Both the position numbers and the translations under genes were made by a program. Shown in pieces: positions 11,718 through 24,300 of a stretch of 64,000 nucleotides of DNA. Numbering within the stretch: the first letter of the stretch is position 1; each line of letters opens with the position of its first letter. The DNA is from Rhineura floridana (lineage: Eukaryota > Chordata > Lepidosauria > Squamata > Rhineuridae). The notes beneath the pieces were generated by a model. The model searched no databases. It was not told the DNA's origin and saw only the letters and a list, made by a program, of their open reading frames with translations. The stretch is from the NCBI RefSeq assembly GCF_030035675.1, contig NC_084480.1, positions 129,158,738 to 129,222,737 on the forward strand, given 5' to 3'.

Positions 11718-12274
11718 ATTACCATTTAAACAGAAATATAATGCATCTCACTGAAGACTATGATCTGTGGGCCTGCTCAGTTTGCTGTCCAGGTAAAAGT
11801 CTTGATGGGCATCTTTAAGGCCCCTGCCTTTATCTTTCAACTGAACTTGGATCAGAAAGTTCTTCCAGTAGAGGACGTCTCCAATCAGAGGACTGACAGC
11901 CCTTTAAACAGAGGGCTGTCCTAAGTAGGACACATGGCCAACCTATGAAGGAAAGAGGAAGAGCAACGACAGGCCTCCAAGCCAAGGGGAGAGAATTCTA
12001 AAGCCTGGGGGATAATGCTGGGAACACCTTCTCCCACGTGCCAACCACCCTGTCTTCGAGTGGCTGCTCCCTGTGATTTCACACTGGACACATGTTGTGG
12101 CAGCCAGTGGGTTGGGAGGGACACTGAGTTTCAGTCCTGCTTTATATGATGACTGAGTAACAAGACTGTCATTCTACCACACGTAATCCTACAGATTTGC
12201 TTTTGATAGGCCAGTTCTGTTCCACCTAGCTACACTGAAGGACCCTACAGCACAAGACCGTGACCCATGGGATT
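11718..12274. other. Sequence downstream of TXNDC8; nothing recognised
   Basis: This lies 3' of the TXNDC8-like gene on the minus strand. No exon was recognised. A short hairpin-like phrase near 11898-11925 (agccctttaaacagagggct) is the only structure noted. Confidence 0.35.
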
Positions 12275-12280
12275 TTTATT
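12275..12280 (-). terminator. PolyA signal of TXNDC8-like gene
   Basis: AATAAA on the minus strand (tttatt on plus), 52 bases past the stop codon at 12333-12335. It is the first canonical signal after the stop, giving a short 3' UTR of roughly 75 bases. This is inferred from position only. Confidence 0.6.
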
Positions 12281-12332
12281 TTACTGCATATGTTGGCAAC
12301 AACATGGGACTGCGGGGAACTTTCTTCAAGGA

Positions 12333-12395
12333 TTACATCAGCTCTTTAATCTTCTCTTCCAGTTTCTTTGCATGCGCTCCAGTTATTTCAAAAAT
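12333..12395 (-). CDS. TXNDC8: TXNDC8-like exon 5 (terminal)
   Basis: 20 codons plus TAA, from [14 protein letters not shown] to KELM. The acceptor is ttggtcatag. The GA pair after the last strand is conserved across thioredoxins, and the helical tail ending in ELM resembles mammalian TXNDC8. Confidence 0.88.
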   Translation of the reverse strand: MFEITGAHAKKLEEKIKELM

Positions 12396-15300
12396 CTATG
12401 ACCAAGCAAAAAGAAAAGAAAATGAATTGAAGTGCCAGGAATTTGGGCAGAGTACCCTGCCTCACACAAACCTGCCCATACACCTCCTCGGAGGGCTTTC
12501 TCCAGGCGAGATCAGGTGGCTGGTGACTGGGAATTGGAGATGTGAGCAGTCACAAACTGGCATCCATCACAGCACATGTGGGGAAGCTTTGGCCTTCCAG
12601 ATGTTGCTCAACTACAACTCCCATCAGCCCCAGCAAGCATGTCCAATGGCCAAGATGATGGCAGCTCTTGTTCAGCAACATCTAGAGGGCCGAAGGTTCC
12701 CCTGAGCTGCACTATAGCCTGCTTCTTCCTGATTCATATGGCTGAAAACCATCAATAGAATTTTTTTCCCCAGAGAGCTCATACCAATCGGAAAAACTGT
12801 ACCATTGTTGGAAGATAGTGACACTGTTCTCAGACTTATCCACTAATGTTATGTCTTCATTCTTAGGTTGCAATTGTGACACACAAGCTGCTTATATAAT
12901 GGACCTGAAGCTGCATAACTGTGAACTAAATTGGTGTTAGGGATGCTTAGCATGGCACAGACTGTTTTCATAAATGACACTGAAAATTGCCCAAACAAGA
13001 GATGGATTGATTCCATAAAGGAAGCCACAGACCTGAACTTACAAGATCTGAACAGGGTGGTACATGACAGATGTTCTTGGAGGTCACTGATTCATAGGGT
13101 CGCCATAAGTCATAGTCGACTTGAAGGCACATAACAACAACCACCTCTTCAAAGTACTGATAAGCCTCTTGTTTTAATTAAAATAATAATCATACATTCT
13201 CGCTCTTATCACTAATGGGAGTTAATTATCTTGCATATGCCCATACTAAATTTTCAGATACTTTCAGATTCTCAGCAATTTTCATGCGGTCTATGTAGAA
13301 GAAAAGTTTGGGAACCCCTGGTCTAAGACATCTGCTTATGTCCCTATGCTGCTCTCACCCCTCATTTAGGTGCCTGGGATGCTTGCGTGTGGACATACCT
13401 CCTTACAATTATGGAAAGTGATTCTTAATAATAAGTCTCCAGACACAAAGTTACATAGGTATTTATCAGGTTTAGTAGAAAATTCAGAAATGCAGAGTCC
13501 CTTCATGATAGTTGCAGCCACATACACCCTTTTTTGCTACTGGATTAAAAATGAGATCTTTATTAATGCATTCTCTCACAACAACAAACATCTCTAGGAG
13601 CCAATCAGCATGTAAGTGGAGAGCGTTAGCAACTGAGAAGAGTCTTCTCAGTGGCTGACTCACCTCCTTTCACTCTGATTGGCTCCAATCAGCAGGAAAG
13701 TCAAGGCAGCATATTAGAAGACTCTTAGAAGGGAGACCTTCTGCCTGCAGGAAGAGGAACATTGCGCTGCCAGGGAGGGAGAGCCCCTTGTCATCTGCTG
13801 CTGCTGTGCTGCTTCCCCTGGCTGTCACCACCACCACCCTTCCTGCTGGACTGCTGCTATTAACAGCTGCCACGCCCTGCAGGACCAGGTCCCAGCTTAT
13901 TTCATTGTTGCCGCTGCACTGCGCGAGGAGAGTCTTCGGCGTGGGACATTGTCGCCGGATGTATGCTGTGTGGTGTGAATGAGATTGGTGTGTGTATGTA
14001 TGTGAGTCGTTGCTTGTTTTAACTACACTTTAATTGTATTTAATTGTATTTTAATGCTATTTAATTATTTGTTCTGTTGAGTTTGCTATTTATTTCTATG
14101 TTTTTGTATTTTATGTTGCTGTTTTACTCTTATGTACACCGCCCAGAGAGCCTTTTGGCTGTGGGCGGTATAGAAATTAAATAAAATAAATAAATAAATA
14201 AATAAATAAATTCTCGGTGACTAACACATTCCCTTTTCATGCCGATTGTAGGATGCTTGGAGATATAGGGACCCTGCTCCCAAAAAAGCAGAGGGACTAA
14301 GACCCCCTGGGAAACTACACTCCTGGTGCTTATGGACATGACCGTAAAATATTTTGTGACGTGCAAGTTTGATATGACATTATTTATTAAGTGTGCTTAG
14401 GATTACACTGATGGCATTCCCAAATATGTACTTTCACACAGTCTTTGGTTTTCCATAACACAATGTTCGTCCAAGCCTCCACACTTGGGGGGGGGCACTA
14501 CTTGCACACCCCTTCCATATGCACATCAAAGTTGGATACACACCTGAACCAAGACCCAGACGAAAGGGCACTCAAAACAAAAAGGTAATTACAGTGGCTG
14601 AGTAGATCTTGTACAGTGGTTATACTGACTGGGCAGCCACTGTCCTTTGCATTTTACAAAATACTTTTTCCTATACAAAGATTAAATTTCTGTGTATGAA
14701 AAAGTAAAATATGAAGTGGTCTCAATAGTGAGAAAAGTAAACAAATGAATGGTGATCCAAATGTTTTTCATTCTCATGTTATGAAGCTAGCTGTCAGATG
14801 ATGTATCACCTTCCCTACACATGCAGTGTAGACTGAAAAAACAGCACCCAAGCCACCATTCAATACGTGCACGTGTTCTTTCCAACATGAATCTACAGGT
14901 CTCAAAAAGTAATGTGTGACAAAGTCCTCAAACACATTATAACATGCCTCAGACATGGTCTCTTGTTCTACCACCATGCCTTCACACCATCACTTTGCCA
15001 AAACATAAGGACAGGTAAATTGCTTTTAGGGAGGTTCACAATTATGATTTCCTATTTATTTCATCTAAAAATATTTAAAATACATAAAAACAGCCAGGGG
15101 AAGATATGGAGAAATATAAAATACATACAAATAAAAAAGGGGGGGAGGTGAAGAGACCTTAAATGTGCTACTCACCATCTCTCAGCCTATCCTCCCCTCA
15201 GGATGAAAACAACGGAGAACCATGACCACCCCCAGGAAGAAAGGCACACTTAAAATGTAGAGGAAAAAACCATCTACAACCATAGTGTGAAATCAAATAC

Positions 15301-18300
15301 TTATTGGGACACAGTATGAAGAAATATTTATATAAATGTGACTATCAAATATGTTTATGATTTACAATCCGTAAATATATTTATAATGCAATCCAATGTT
15401 TGTTTACTCAGAAGCAAGTCCCAATGTATTCAATAGGGCTTACTCAAACTGGGAAGTGTACAGAGAACTACAGCCTCAAGTGATAAGGAACTTGTTCTTT
15501 CAACTTGTTCTTTTAAGCTGAGACCTTATCCCAGTCTGAGTCTGTGTTGGAATTGCTTTTTAATATTTTTTAAGCCATTTCTTTTTTTAAAAAAGATTTT
15601 TTTAAAGCTTTTAAAAAATATTTTCAAAGATGTTTTAATATATTTTAAAGTCTGTTTTTTATGATGTTTCAAAGTGCTTTTAGTGCTTTTGTTTGCCGCC
15701 CAGGGCTCCTACTGGGAGGAAGGGCGGGATATAAATCAAATAATAAATACATAAACTTCATTCACCCAACCCAAAATTCAGAATCATGCCTCTTTAGGCT
15801 GTTTTCCAACTGTTTATTCTTGCTTTATGGTTATTGGATTTTAAAGGGATTTATTTCTTATTGTGAGTTGCCTTGGTTTCCCAATCCTACCTCACAGGGT
15901 TGTTGGAAAGACTGCACGCACACATGCACACACGCACACACACACACACACACACTCTGCAGATGTATAAATACATACAGCCCATATAATAGTTTATTGT
16001 CAAACCAGTTGATCATTGCAGAAAAACCAGTATTAGTTTTTAAAAAATCAGTATTAGTTTCCTACAGAATAAAAACTGTAATACCTGCCTACTTGCTTTA
16101 AAATAGGACTGGAGGGGGGACAGAAATAGTTAGAACACAAACACAATTCTTTTTTACATTCACTCAAAAGTCCCATTAATTTACAGCACGTTCATAACCA
16201 TGTCTACTCAAAAGTAAGTCCTATTGAATTCAATGGGATTTACTCTGGGCATATGGGATTAGCATGCTTTTACCCCCACAAAAGCAAGTATTGGGAAGGT
16301 TTTGAAAACACTGCCCAGGATCTGACTCCTGCACACAAGAGGGAAAAAACCTGAAATGTATATACTTACCCAATTTATGAGATTTTCAGATAAACAGGGG
16401 GTGGGGGGAAACCACCATTTTCTGGCATTGCAATGAGGTTTTCTAGACACTGCCCAGGTCAACCAAACTGGCTTCACACTGATTGGCTGCAATCCTGAAC
16501 GGGCGGGGTTAGACTGAGCTACAAAGTGCTATAAAGTACAGATTTGTTTTAAAAAAAGATTTAACAGTGGGGGGGGTGGCTGACGTTTTTATGTATATCT
16601 CGAGAACCTGACCACCTAGAAACTTAATTTTTTTAAAAATTAAAGCTGAGAATCCGGGCCACCTAAGGGGCTAAACAGGCACCAGGTGGCATGCAACGAA
16701 TCCAGGTAAAACCTGGCTAACCAGGCAATATGGCAACCCTACCAGATTGAAAGAGAGAGAGAGAGACTGTGTGGTGGAACAAGCTAAGAACTTGGGGGGA
16801 GGACTATAACTTTGTATTTATTGTTTTATTTCAATTTTTGTGTTAGTGATATATGTATGAAAAATCATTGTATGTGATGTAGATAAAACACTGTCAATGG
16901 TTTATGTTTAAGAATTATAGTCACAGCCTTTGCTGTGAGTCCCTTCAGAGACCCTGAATAAGGACTTTGATTATATGTAAGAACATTAAGAAGTATCCTA
17001 AAAGAGTTACATAGGCACTGACCAGACTTAGATCTGCTTAACTTCATCAAGGTGGTGGCCTCCATAGGCTGCTCCCAACAGGAAGGGAAATCAGTACGCC
17101 AGCTCCAAGGCTACCATACGTTTTATCCCATTCCAGTGGAAGGAGAGGACTTTGGGTCCTGCTCCCTCCATTGATCTCCCTCTCCAGCCACAGAGAATGG
17201 GTTGTATTCAACTAAGTCCTACTCAGAGTAGACCCACTGAATGTAATGAGTGTAAATTAGTCATGGCGATCATCTTCAATGGGTACTACCCTAAGTATTG
17301 AATGCCACCCAAGAAAACTCACAGAATCCAATGATCCTGAGACACTGTCTCACTGACTATAGGATTTCACCCCAAAGTGTGACAAGACTGAGAAGAATAA
17401 TGATGTGTGGAAAAACCCAGAGTATGAAACTTACAAAGAGGAGTATAGTTTGATTTTTTTCTGCTCAAGTGCCATGGACTGCCTTCAAGTCGATCCTGAC
17501 TTATGGCGACCCTATGAATAGGGTTTTCATGGTAAGCGGTATTCAGAGGGGGTTTACCATTGCCTCCCTCTGAGGCTGAGAGGCAGTGACTGGCCCAAGG
17601 TCACCCAGTGAGCTTTATGGCTGTGTGGGGATTCGAACCCTGGTCTCCCAGGTCGTAGTCCAACACCTTAACCACTACACCACACTGGCTCTCACTTTAT
17701 CATCTATATGAACCTTGAGGAAATTTTTAATCATACCATTTGATTATTCAGTGGTATTTAACACCAGCCAGATTGAATAGAATTTATCTAACAGTCAGAA
17801 TGTTAATGTATTGTTTTCAAGGTGCTGGCTTTACACAGAAACTAGAAATAGCTGTACATAAACTTCTGGAACTATCTTTACATCATGCCAAGTTTATTTT
17901 TTCTCTATTTTATCATGCCAAATTTATTATATTGAGTAGTGTGGCTTGCTCGACCACTTGGAGGAAAAGTAACAGCAGCTGCATTTACTGATTGAACTCT
18001 AGAGCTGTGGTCAGGAGGAAAGAGTTCAAATTATGGGACAGAGAGGCAGGAGACCCTTAATGAAATCCTCAAGCCCTACTCTCTGTTCAGGACCAGCCCT
18101 ACCATTAGGCATAGTGAGCTGGGGTGGGATAGAGAGTGGTGACGAGCTGTTGGAAGACAAATGTGGTCGGCTCTACACTCTCTAAGGTAGCCTACTGCTC
18201 CCAGGAGAATGCTGTCCTCTCACTAGGCTGAAATATGGTTCTACTGCTAGTCCAATCAATATGTGGAATGGGATGGAGGGAATCACGATCTTGCCCTTTG

Positions 18301-21300
18301 CCTCAAGCAGCAAATGTCTTGGGCTAACCAGATCCTGCTTTCTACAGGCATCACAAAATGCGGCAAGGCTCTTTCTGCCCTTAATTCAAGCATTGGGTCA
18401 GGATGGAAGGAAGTCGAGTGGTTGCTCGATTTTGCAAAATAAATGGGTTGAAGTTAGGATCAATAACTTTCAATCAAACCATCTCCTAGGTGGAACTGGG
18501 GAGCAGAGCCAGTAGAGCCAAGGTAGAATCTGGAGGATTAGGGGCAGCCCCAGACAATATCCAGGGTGTAAACTGTGTTTCTAGGCCACACTTACCTTTT
18601 CTCCGTTCATGTAGAATTGGAATGTTGGCATGGCAACAATACTGCAAAGGTCAGCCACATCCTGGGGACGAAGAGAGATTGAACAATATGCCATATGGTC
18701 AAGGAACTAATTAAAATATGCTAGACACTCATCTTCTGTAAATATCCCTAATAAAAATGAGAGACAAATCAAAACATGGTGATTTATACCACATCCATCA
18801 GAGCTGCACCACATACTCCCTAAATCTAGATATTCTGTTTGGAAGTATCACATTTGAAACTGTTGAACAAATTGCCAAAACAAAATAGAAACTCATCTTG
18901 CTAAACATTTGCTTTGTTCAGATAGTTTGATGCCATTTTGTTCCCCTGGCTGGTACCTTTTCCTGCACAATTTTCTGTATTGTACCACCATCATCTACTA
19001 TTATGAAGTAGATAGCACCATCAATATATATGATGCTTTACAAAGTATTTGAGGGTAAATCCTTGCCCCAACAAGCTTACATTCTAAGGGCCAAACTAGA
19101 CTTGACACTATCTATGAATGCAATCAACACACACATTTGTTTTTTTGGCATGCAAATAGCCACCGAGAAGCCTGAGCAGGTGTGGAGGGATAAAAGTGGG
19201 AAGTTTGACTATTTTTGAGTATGAGATAAAATGTTCGTCTATATGAGAACGTAAGAAGAGCCTGCTGGATCAGGCCAAGGGCCCATCTTGTCCAGCATCT
19301 TGTTCTCACAGTGGTTAACCAGATGCATATATAGATGGGTGATTGTAATTTTATTGCTATTCAGAGGTTTGAAAAGTGCATTTATGCTTCCCTGTGCATG
19401 GGATTTTTTAAAAATGGGCATAATAATGAAAGTTGATATTTTCCCCCAGTACACTTTGTTCATTTTTGCTATCTATTTGTATTATTGTTCCAAGTGTATA
19501 CAGTCTAGTGATAGCTAACAATATAAAGTTGTCACCCATCAATAAAAAAAGTCACAAAGTTGTGATGGTTTTTATAAAGAAAGAGATTGCCCCCAAAAGA
19601 ATAAAATTTTGATGCACAAAAAAGGTTGCTCACCCCTGTTGGAAACAAAATACTGGATTAGATGGACCTCCTGGCCTGATCTAGAAAGGCAGCTCTTATG
19701 AAGGTCTACCTTTGTACTAACACTCTAGCTGAAACATTTGGCATCATCTGGTTTTAGTAGCTTACCTCTGCCAAGTCCACATCAACAATGCAGAATAGTA
19801 CATTTTCATATCGAACAGCCAACTCCTTGAGAACAAAATTGAACAAATCTGTTAGTTGGCAAGCATAGATGAATGGTCTGGTCTGAATCACTACTATAAT
19901 TTTTAGCTTAAGTTTCAAGGGCCCTTCAGTTTGAGGAATAATTCTTCATTGATTTGTGTGTCTTTCTTTCTTTCTTAACTTTTTTATTTGGAAGTAATGG
20001 TTTTCTTCCTCTTGTATTTGCTGTATAAAATTGTACCACCAATATTTTGGGACAGAAACTGAAGACTTGGGGAAGTTATTAAGATGGTGGCTAGACAACT
20101 TCAGGTGTGCTTGGAGAAAGTAGATCATCTAGCCCATCAGTGGGGACCCTCTAGCCTGCAGACCTAATTAGGCCTGAAACATCCTAGTTTGGCCTGTGAA
20201 GCCATTCCCCAAAAACCATGCCCACAAGCCCCATATCTGACATCAGATGTGACAACAGGTGTGGAGCAGGTATGGACGAGCTACAAAATTCCTTTGCAAG
20301 CAGGGCTTCCTGACTGATATTGTCAGGGAGCCCTATTGGGATGACTGCAGTATTCCCTATGTTACAGGAAGCCCCTTTGAAGGAACACTCCCAGCTGTAT
20401 TTTTATTCCTCATCCCTGACCTAAACCTATTTCCATCTGGCTTCAGGCCTGGGTTTGGCACTGAAATAACCTTAGTTGCCCTGGTTGTTGACCTCTATCA
20501 GGGGAGAGACAGGGAAAGTATAGCCCTATTGATTCTCCTTGACCTCTCTGTGGCTTTCGATGCCATCAACTATGGTATCCTTCTGGAGTGGCTCTGCACG
20601 TTGGGAGTCAGAGGCACTGTGTCACAGTGGTCCTGCTCCTACCTGCAGGCCTGCTTTTAGAAAGTGGCATTAGAGGACTTCTGCTCGGCCTCTTGGCAGT
20701 TGAGACATGGGGTCTTACAGGGTTCCATCTTGTCCCACATGCTGTTCAGCAGTTATCTGAAGTCATCTGGGAGTTTGGAGCTCAGTAGTGTCAACATGAC
20801 GACGACACTCATTTCTGTTACTATACCATCTGGATCAGGTGAGGCTGTACAGGTGCTGGATGAAGGCCAGTAAACAAGCTGAATCCTGACAAGATGGAGG
20901 TGCTGCTGGCAAGCAGATCTCATGTCTGAGAATTAAGTAATGACTTTTTCTGGATGGAGTTGCACTCAGTGGTGTAGCGGCAAATTCAGAAGTGGAGGGT
21001 TCCTTCATAATAGTCATGGCCACCCCCCTCCCCTCCCCCTCCTTTTTGTTGCTGCTGGGTTGAGAATGAGATCCTTGTTAATGCCTTCTCCCACCACAAT
21101 AGATGTTCCTAGGAGCCAATCAGCATAAAAGAGGAGTGTGTTAGCTGCTAAGAAGAGTCTTCTCAGTGGCTGACTCACCTCCTTTCACTCTGATTGGCCC
21201 CAATCAGCAGGAAAGGACATGGAATCATGTTAGAAGATTCTTATCAGTGGCTAACCCTCTCCCCCTTCATGCTGATTGGCTCTTAGGAGGCTGGAGACAT

Positions 21301-24300
21301 AGGGACCCAGCTGGGACCCTGCTCCTAAAAATGTAAGGGGTCTAAGACCCCCAGAAAGACCCTAGATGACTACACCCCTGGTTGCACTCACCATGGAGAA
21401 GCAAGTCCATTGTCTGGGGATGCAATCTGAGGATTGTCTTGATCCATTGGTGTAATTTGAGGCGCAGGTGGCTTCAGTGGCTAGGAGTGTCTATTCCTAA
21501 CTCTGGCTTTTTGCTATTTCTTGGACCAAGATAGCATGACAACAGTTCTTCACTCTTTAGTAACCTCCTGGTTAGACTATTGCAATGCACTTTATATAGG
21601 ACTATCCCTAAATATGGTCTAGAAGCTGCAGCTAATGCAGAACATGGCCACTAGGATTTTCAGCAGTACAACTAGACAGAACCATATAACACCAGTTCTC
21701 TAGGCACTGCACTGACTGCCAGTTTGCTACTGGGTCCAATTCAAGATGTTAACTTTAGTATATAACATCCTTAATGGCTTGGGACCCAAATACCTAGAGG
21801 AACACCACTCTTTATAAGTTCCAACCTGGGACTTGAGATCAGCAGGGGAAGCCTGGTACCACCAATGGGTGCAGCCCGTTGCAGCAGGTGGAGGGGTGGC
21901 ATAGGGCATTTTCTGTGATGGCACCCTGTATGCAGACCTCTTTTCCTGTGGACATGCAATTGTCTCCCACATTAAGATCTTCCCGGCGTTCACAAGACAC
22001 ATCTTTTCACCCAAGCATTTTGGGGATGAGCTAGTTGGTTGTGTTTTGCCTCTGCTGAATCACTGACTTTTTAAAATTGTTATTTGTAATGTATCCTTGT
22101 AAGGTGTTTTAATGAATTTTAATTTTGATGTGCATTGGGTTTTTGTATTGTTTTGCTATATGTACGTTGCCTTGCGATGCTTCGGAATGAAGGGTGGTCT
22201 GCCAGTCTAATAAATAACAGCAGCAACAATATTAAATAAACGTTTTTGTTCAGTCATGGCATTACTAGACATTGTAAACTAATACAAGCTGATGCGTTAA
22301 GATCAGGGAAAGGGAATCTCCATGTACAGTGGTGGTGACAAATGATAGAGCTTCCTCTGTCGCAGCACCGCATTGGTGGAATGCCCTCCCCCAACAGGTA
22401 CACGAGGCACCAGTTGTTATTTCAGCACCAAGTGAAGACGTACCTGTTTACTCAAGCGTTTTAGGTTTTTAATGAGTGACTGTGTTTAGCTTTCTCCTCT
22501 GTTTAGTTCAGGGATGACTAACCTTTCGCTCTCCATATGTTCAACTGGAGGGACACAGGTTAGCCACCCATACCCTAGAAAAATTAATAACTTAATTTCC
22601 AGTGGACTACTTGAAAATTACTGATGATCTTGGTGGACCACTTAATGATTTTTCCGCCTGTTGTAACAAATGTAATGCACTCTGTGATGATTTTTAATTG
22701 TATTTTATTGCTTTTTATTTCTTATTTCCCATAGAATTCAAATTTAAATACAATAAAGCATAAGAAATAAAAGAAGCAACAAGATACAATTAACAATCAA
22801 TATGAATATTTACTGCAAACATGCAGCAGACCACCTGAATGAAACTCACAGACCACTGATGGTCCATAGACTACAGTTTGGAAACGCCTGCCCTAGGCAA
22901 AATAATAAATTGGCATTCCCTTCCATTAATCAGCTCACCAGGCCCGATTCTGGAACTAGACAGGATCTTCTTCCTCTTTGAATCTCAGTGTCCTCTTTTC
23001 CTTAGTGGGCTATTGCTGCTTTACCCACTCATAAACACAGTCCAGAAAAGTAGTCCCAACTAAGTCCTGTTGGAAAATATAGAATGGGACACATTCCAGT
23101 CCTCATCATATTTACTTGGAAGTAGTAAACCACACTGATGTCAAATAAACTAATTCATGACTATCTTTCTTGGTCTGTGTCCAGTGAATGCTATGAGACT
23201 CTATTTTCACTGGAAAGAGTCTTGGAGTTCATTGTCGGCCACATGAATGGGATGCAGCCCAATCCTAGCTGTAATTACTTGGAGATAAGCCACACTGACT
23301 TCAAAAAGACTGAAGTCATGACTAACTTTTACTGGATTACATCCAGTGAGCTGAACCTTCCCAGTGAATACAAGAAAGGTTTTTGCGGCATCTTGATGAC
23401 TAAGAAATTTATCATGGCATAAAACCTATCAGTGAATGTGCCCTAGAAAACACCCAACACTCCCTGTGGCTGTACTTTGCAGGTAGTGCACATAGTCTTT
23501 TCGACAGTTTGCCAGCTTTACCGCTCTTCTCATTAAGGAAGTCCTGATAATATTTCAGTTAATCTCAGGGTTCTTTGGAATCCAACTTGAAAACCACTGC
23601 TCTAAAGGGAAACCATTATGATTGCCGTCACATCCTTCACCCAGGTCTCCTAGCTCTTCCATCTCAACAGATAGTGCAGATTATGAGTACTGAGAATCTG
23701 TAGGGGAGAGGGAGGATGCACCTAAGCTCTTGTCCTCCCAAAATAGAACAGCCTTGTGACTGCTTGAAAAAAGGTAAAGGTACTACGCTCAGAATGACCC
23801 TCCATGGTGCAGAGTGGTAAGCGGCAGTAACGCAGCCGAAGCTCTGCTCACGGCCGGAGTTCGATTCCAACGGGAGGAAGTCAAATCTCCGGTAAAAGGG
23901 GTCAAGGTCCACTCAGCCTTCCATCCATCCATGGTCAGTAAAACGAGTACCTGGCATATGCTGGGGGGTAAAGAAAGGCCGGGGAAGGAACTGGCAATCC
24001 CACCCCATATATACAGTCTGCCTAGTAAATGTCGCAAGACGTCACCCTAAGAGTCAGAAACTACTCGCACTGTAAGTGCAGGGACACCTTTACCTTTACT
24101 ACGCTCAGAAATCAACAGAAATAAAGATTCACTGGATGCAATCCAAGAAAAGTTAATAATACATTCATTTGAAATGACTTACTTCCAAGTAAACATGGCT
24201 AGGAGAGGACTGAGTCTGGTTTAGGGTGGTCGGATGGAAGAGAGGGCAGGAAGCCTGCACGTGTAATAATTATGAAGAAAAAGGCATTTTAACAGGTGTA

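Larger units (their letters stand above)
15170..16742. repeat. Unclassified ~1.3-kb repeat, copy 1
   Basis: From 'gctactcaccatctctcagc' this is collinear with 55311-57038 over the whole length apart from insertions. Shared landmarks are 'caaccatagtgtgaaatca', 'agtttattgtcaaa', 'aagtcctattgaattcaatg' and 'gaccacctagaaactta'. It ends in 'tggcaaccct', similar to the 'tggcaactct' end of copy 2, which resembles a DNA-transposon terminus. No matching inverted repeat was found at the left end, so it could be a 5'-incomplete non-autonomous DNA transposon. No coding frame. It is split by an L2 tail (15494-15750). Confidence 0.7.

Noticed and set aside
15660-16101. 146-codon plus-strand frame
   Set aside because: It runs through an L2 tail, the unclassified repeat and a CA microsatellite; the frame is not kept in copy 2 of that repeat.
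23815-23885. A functional tRNA gene at the head of the SINE
   Set aside because: A- and B-box-like segments are present, but the unit continues into a 302-bp body with a target duplication, so it is a SINE.
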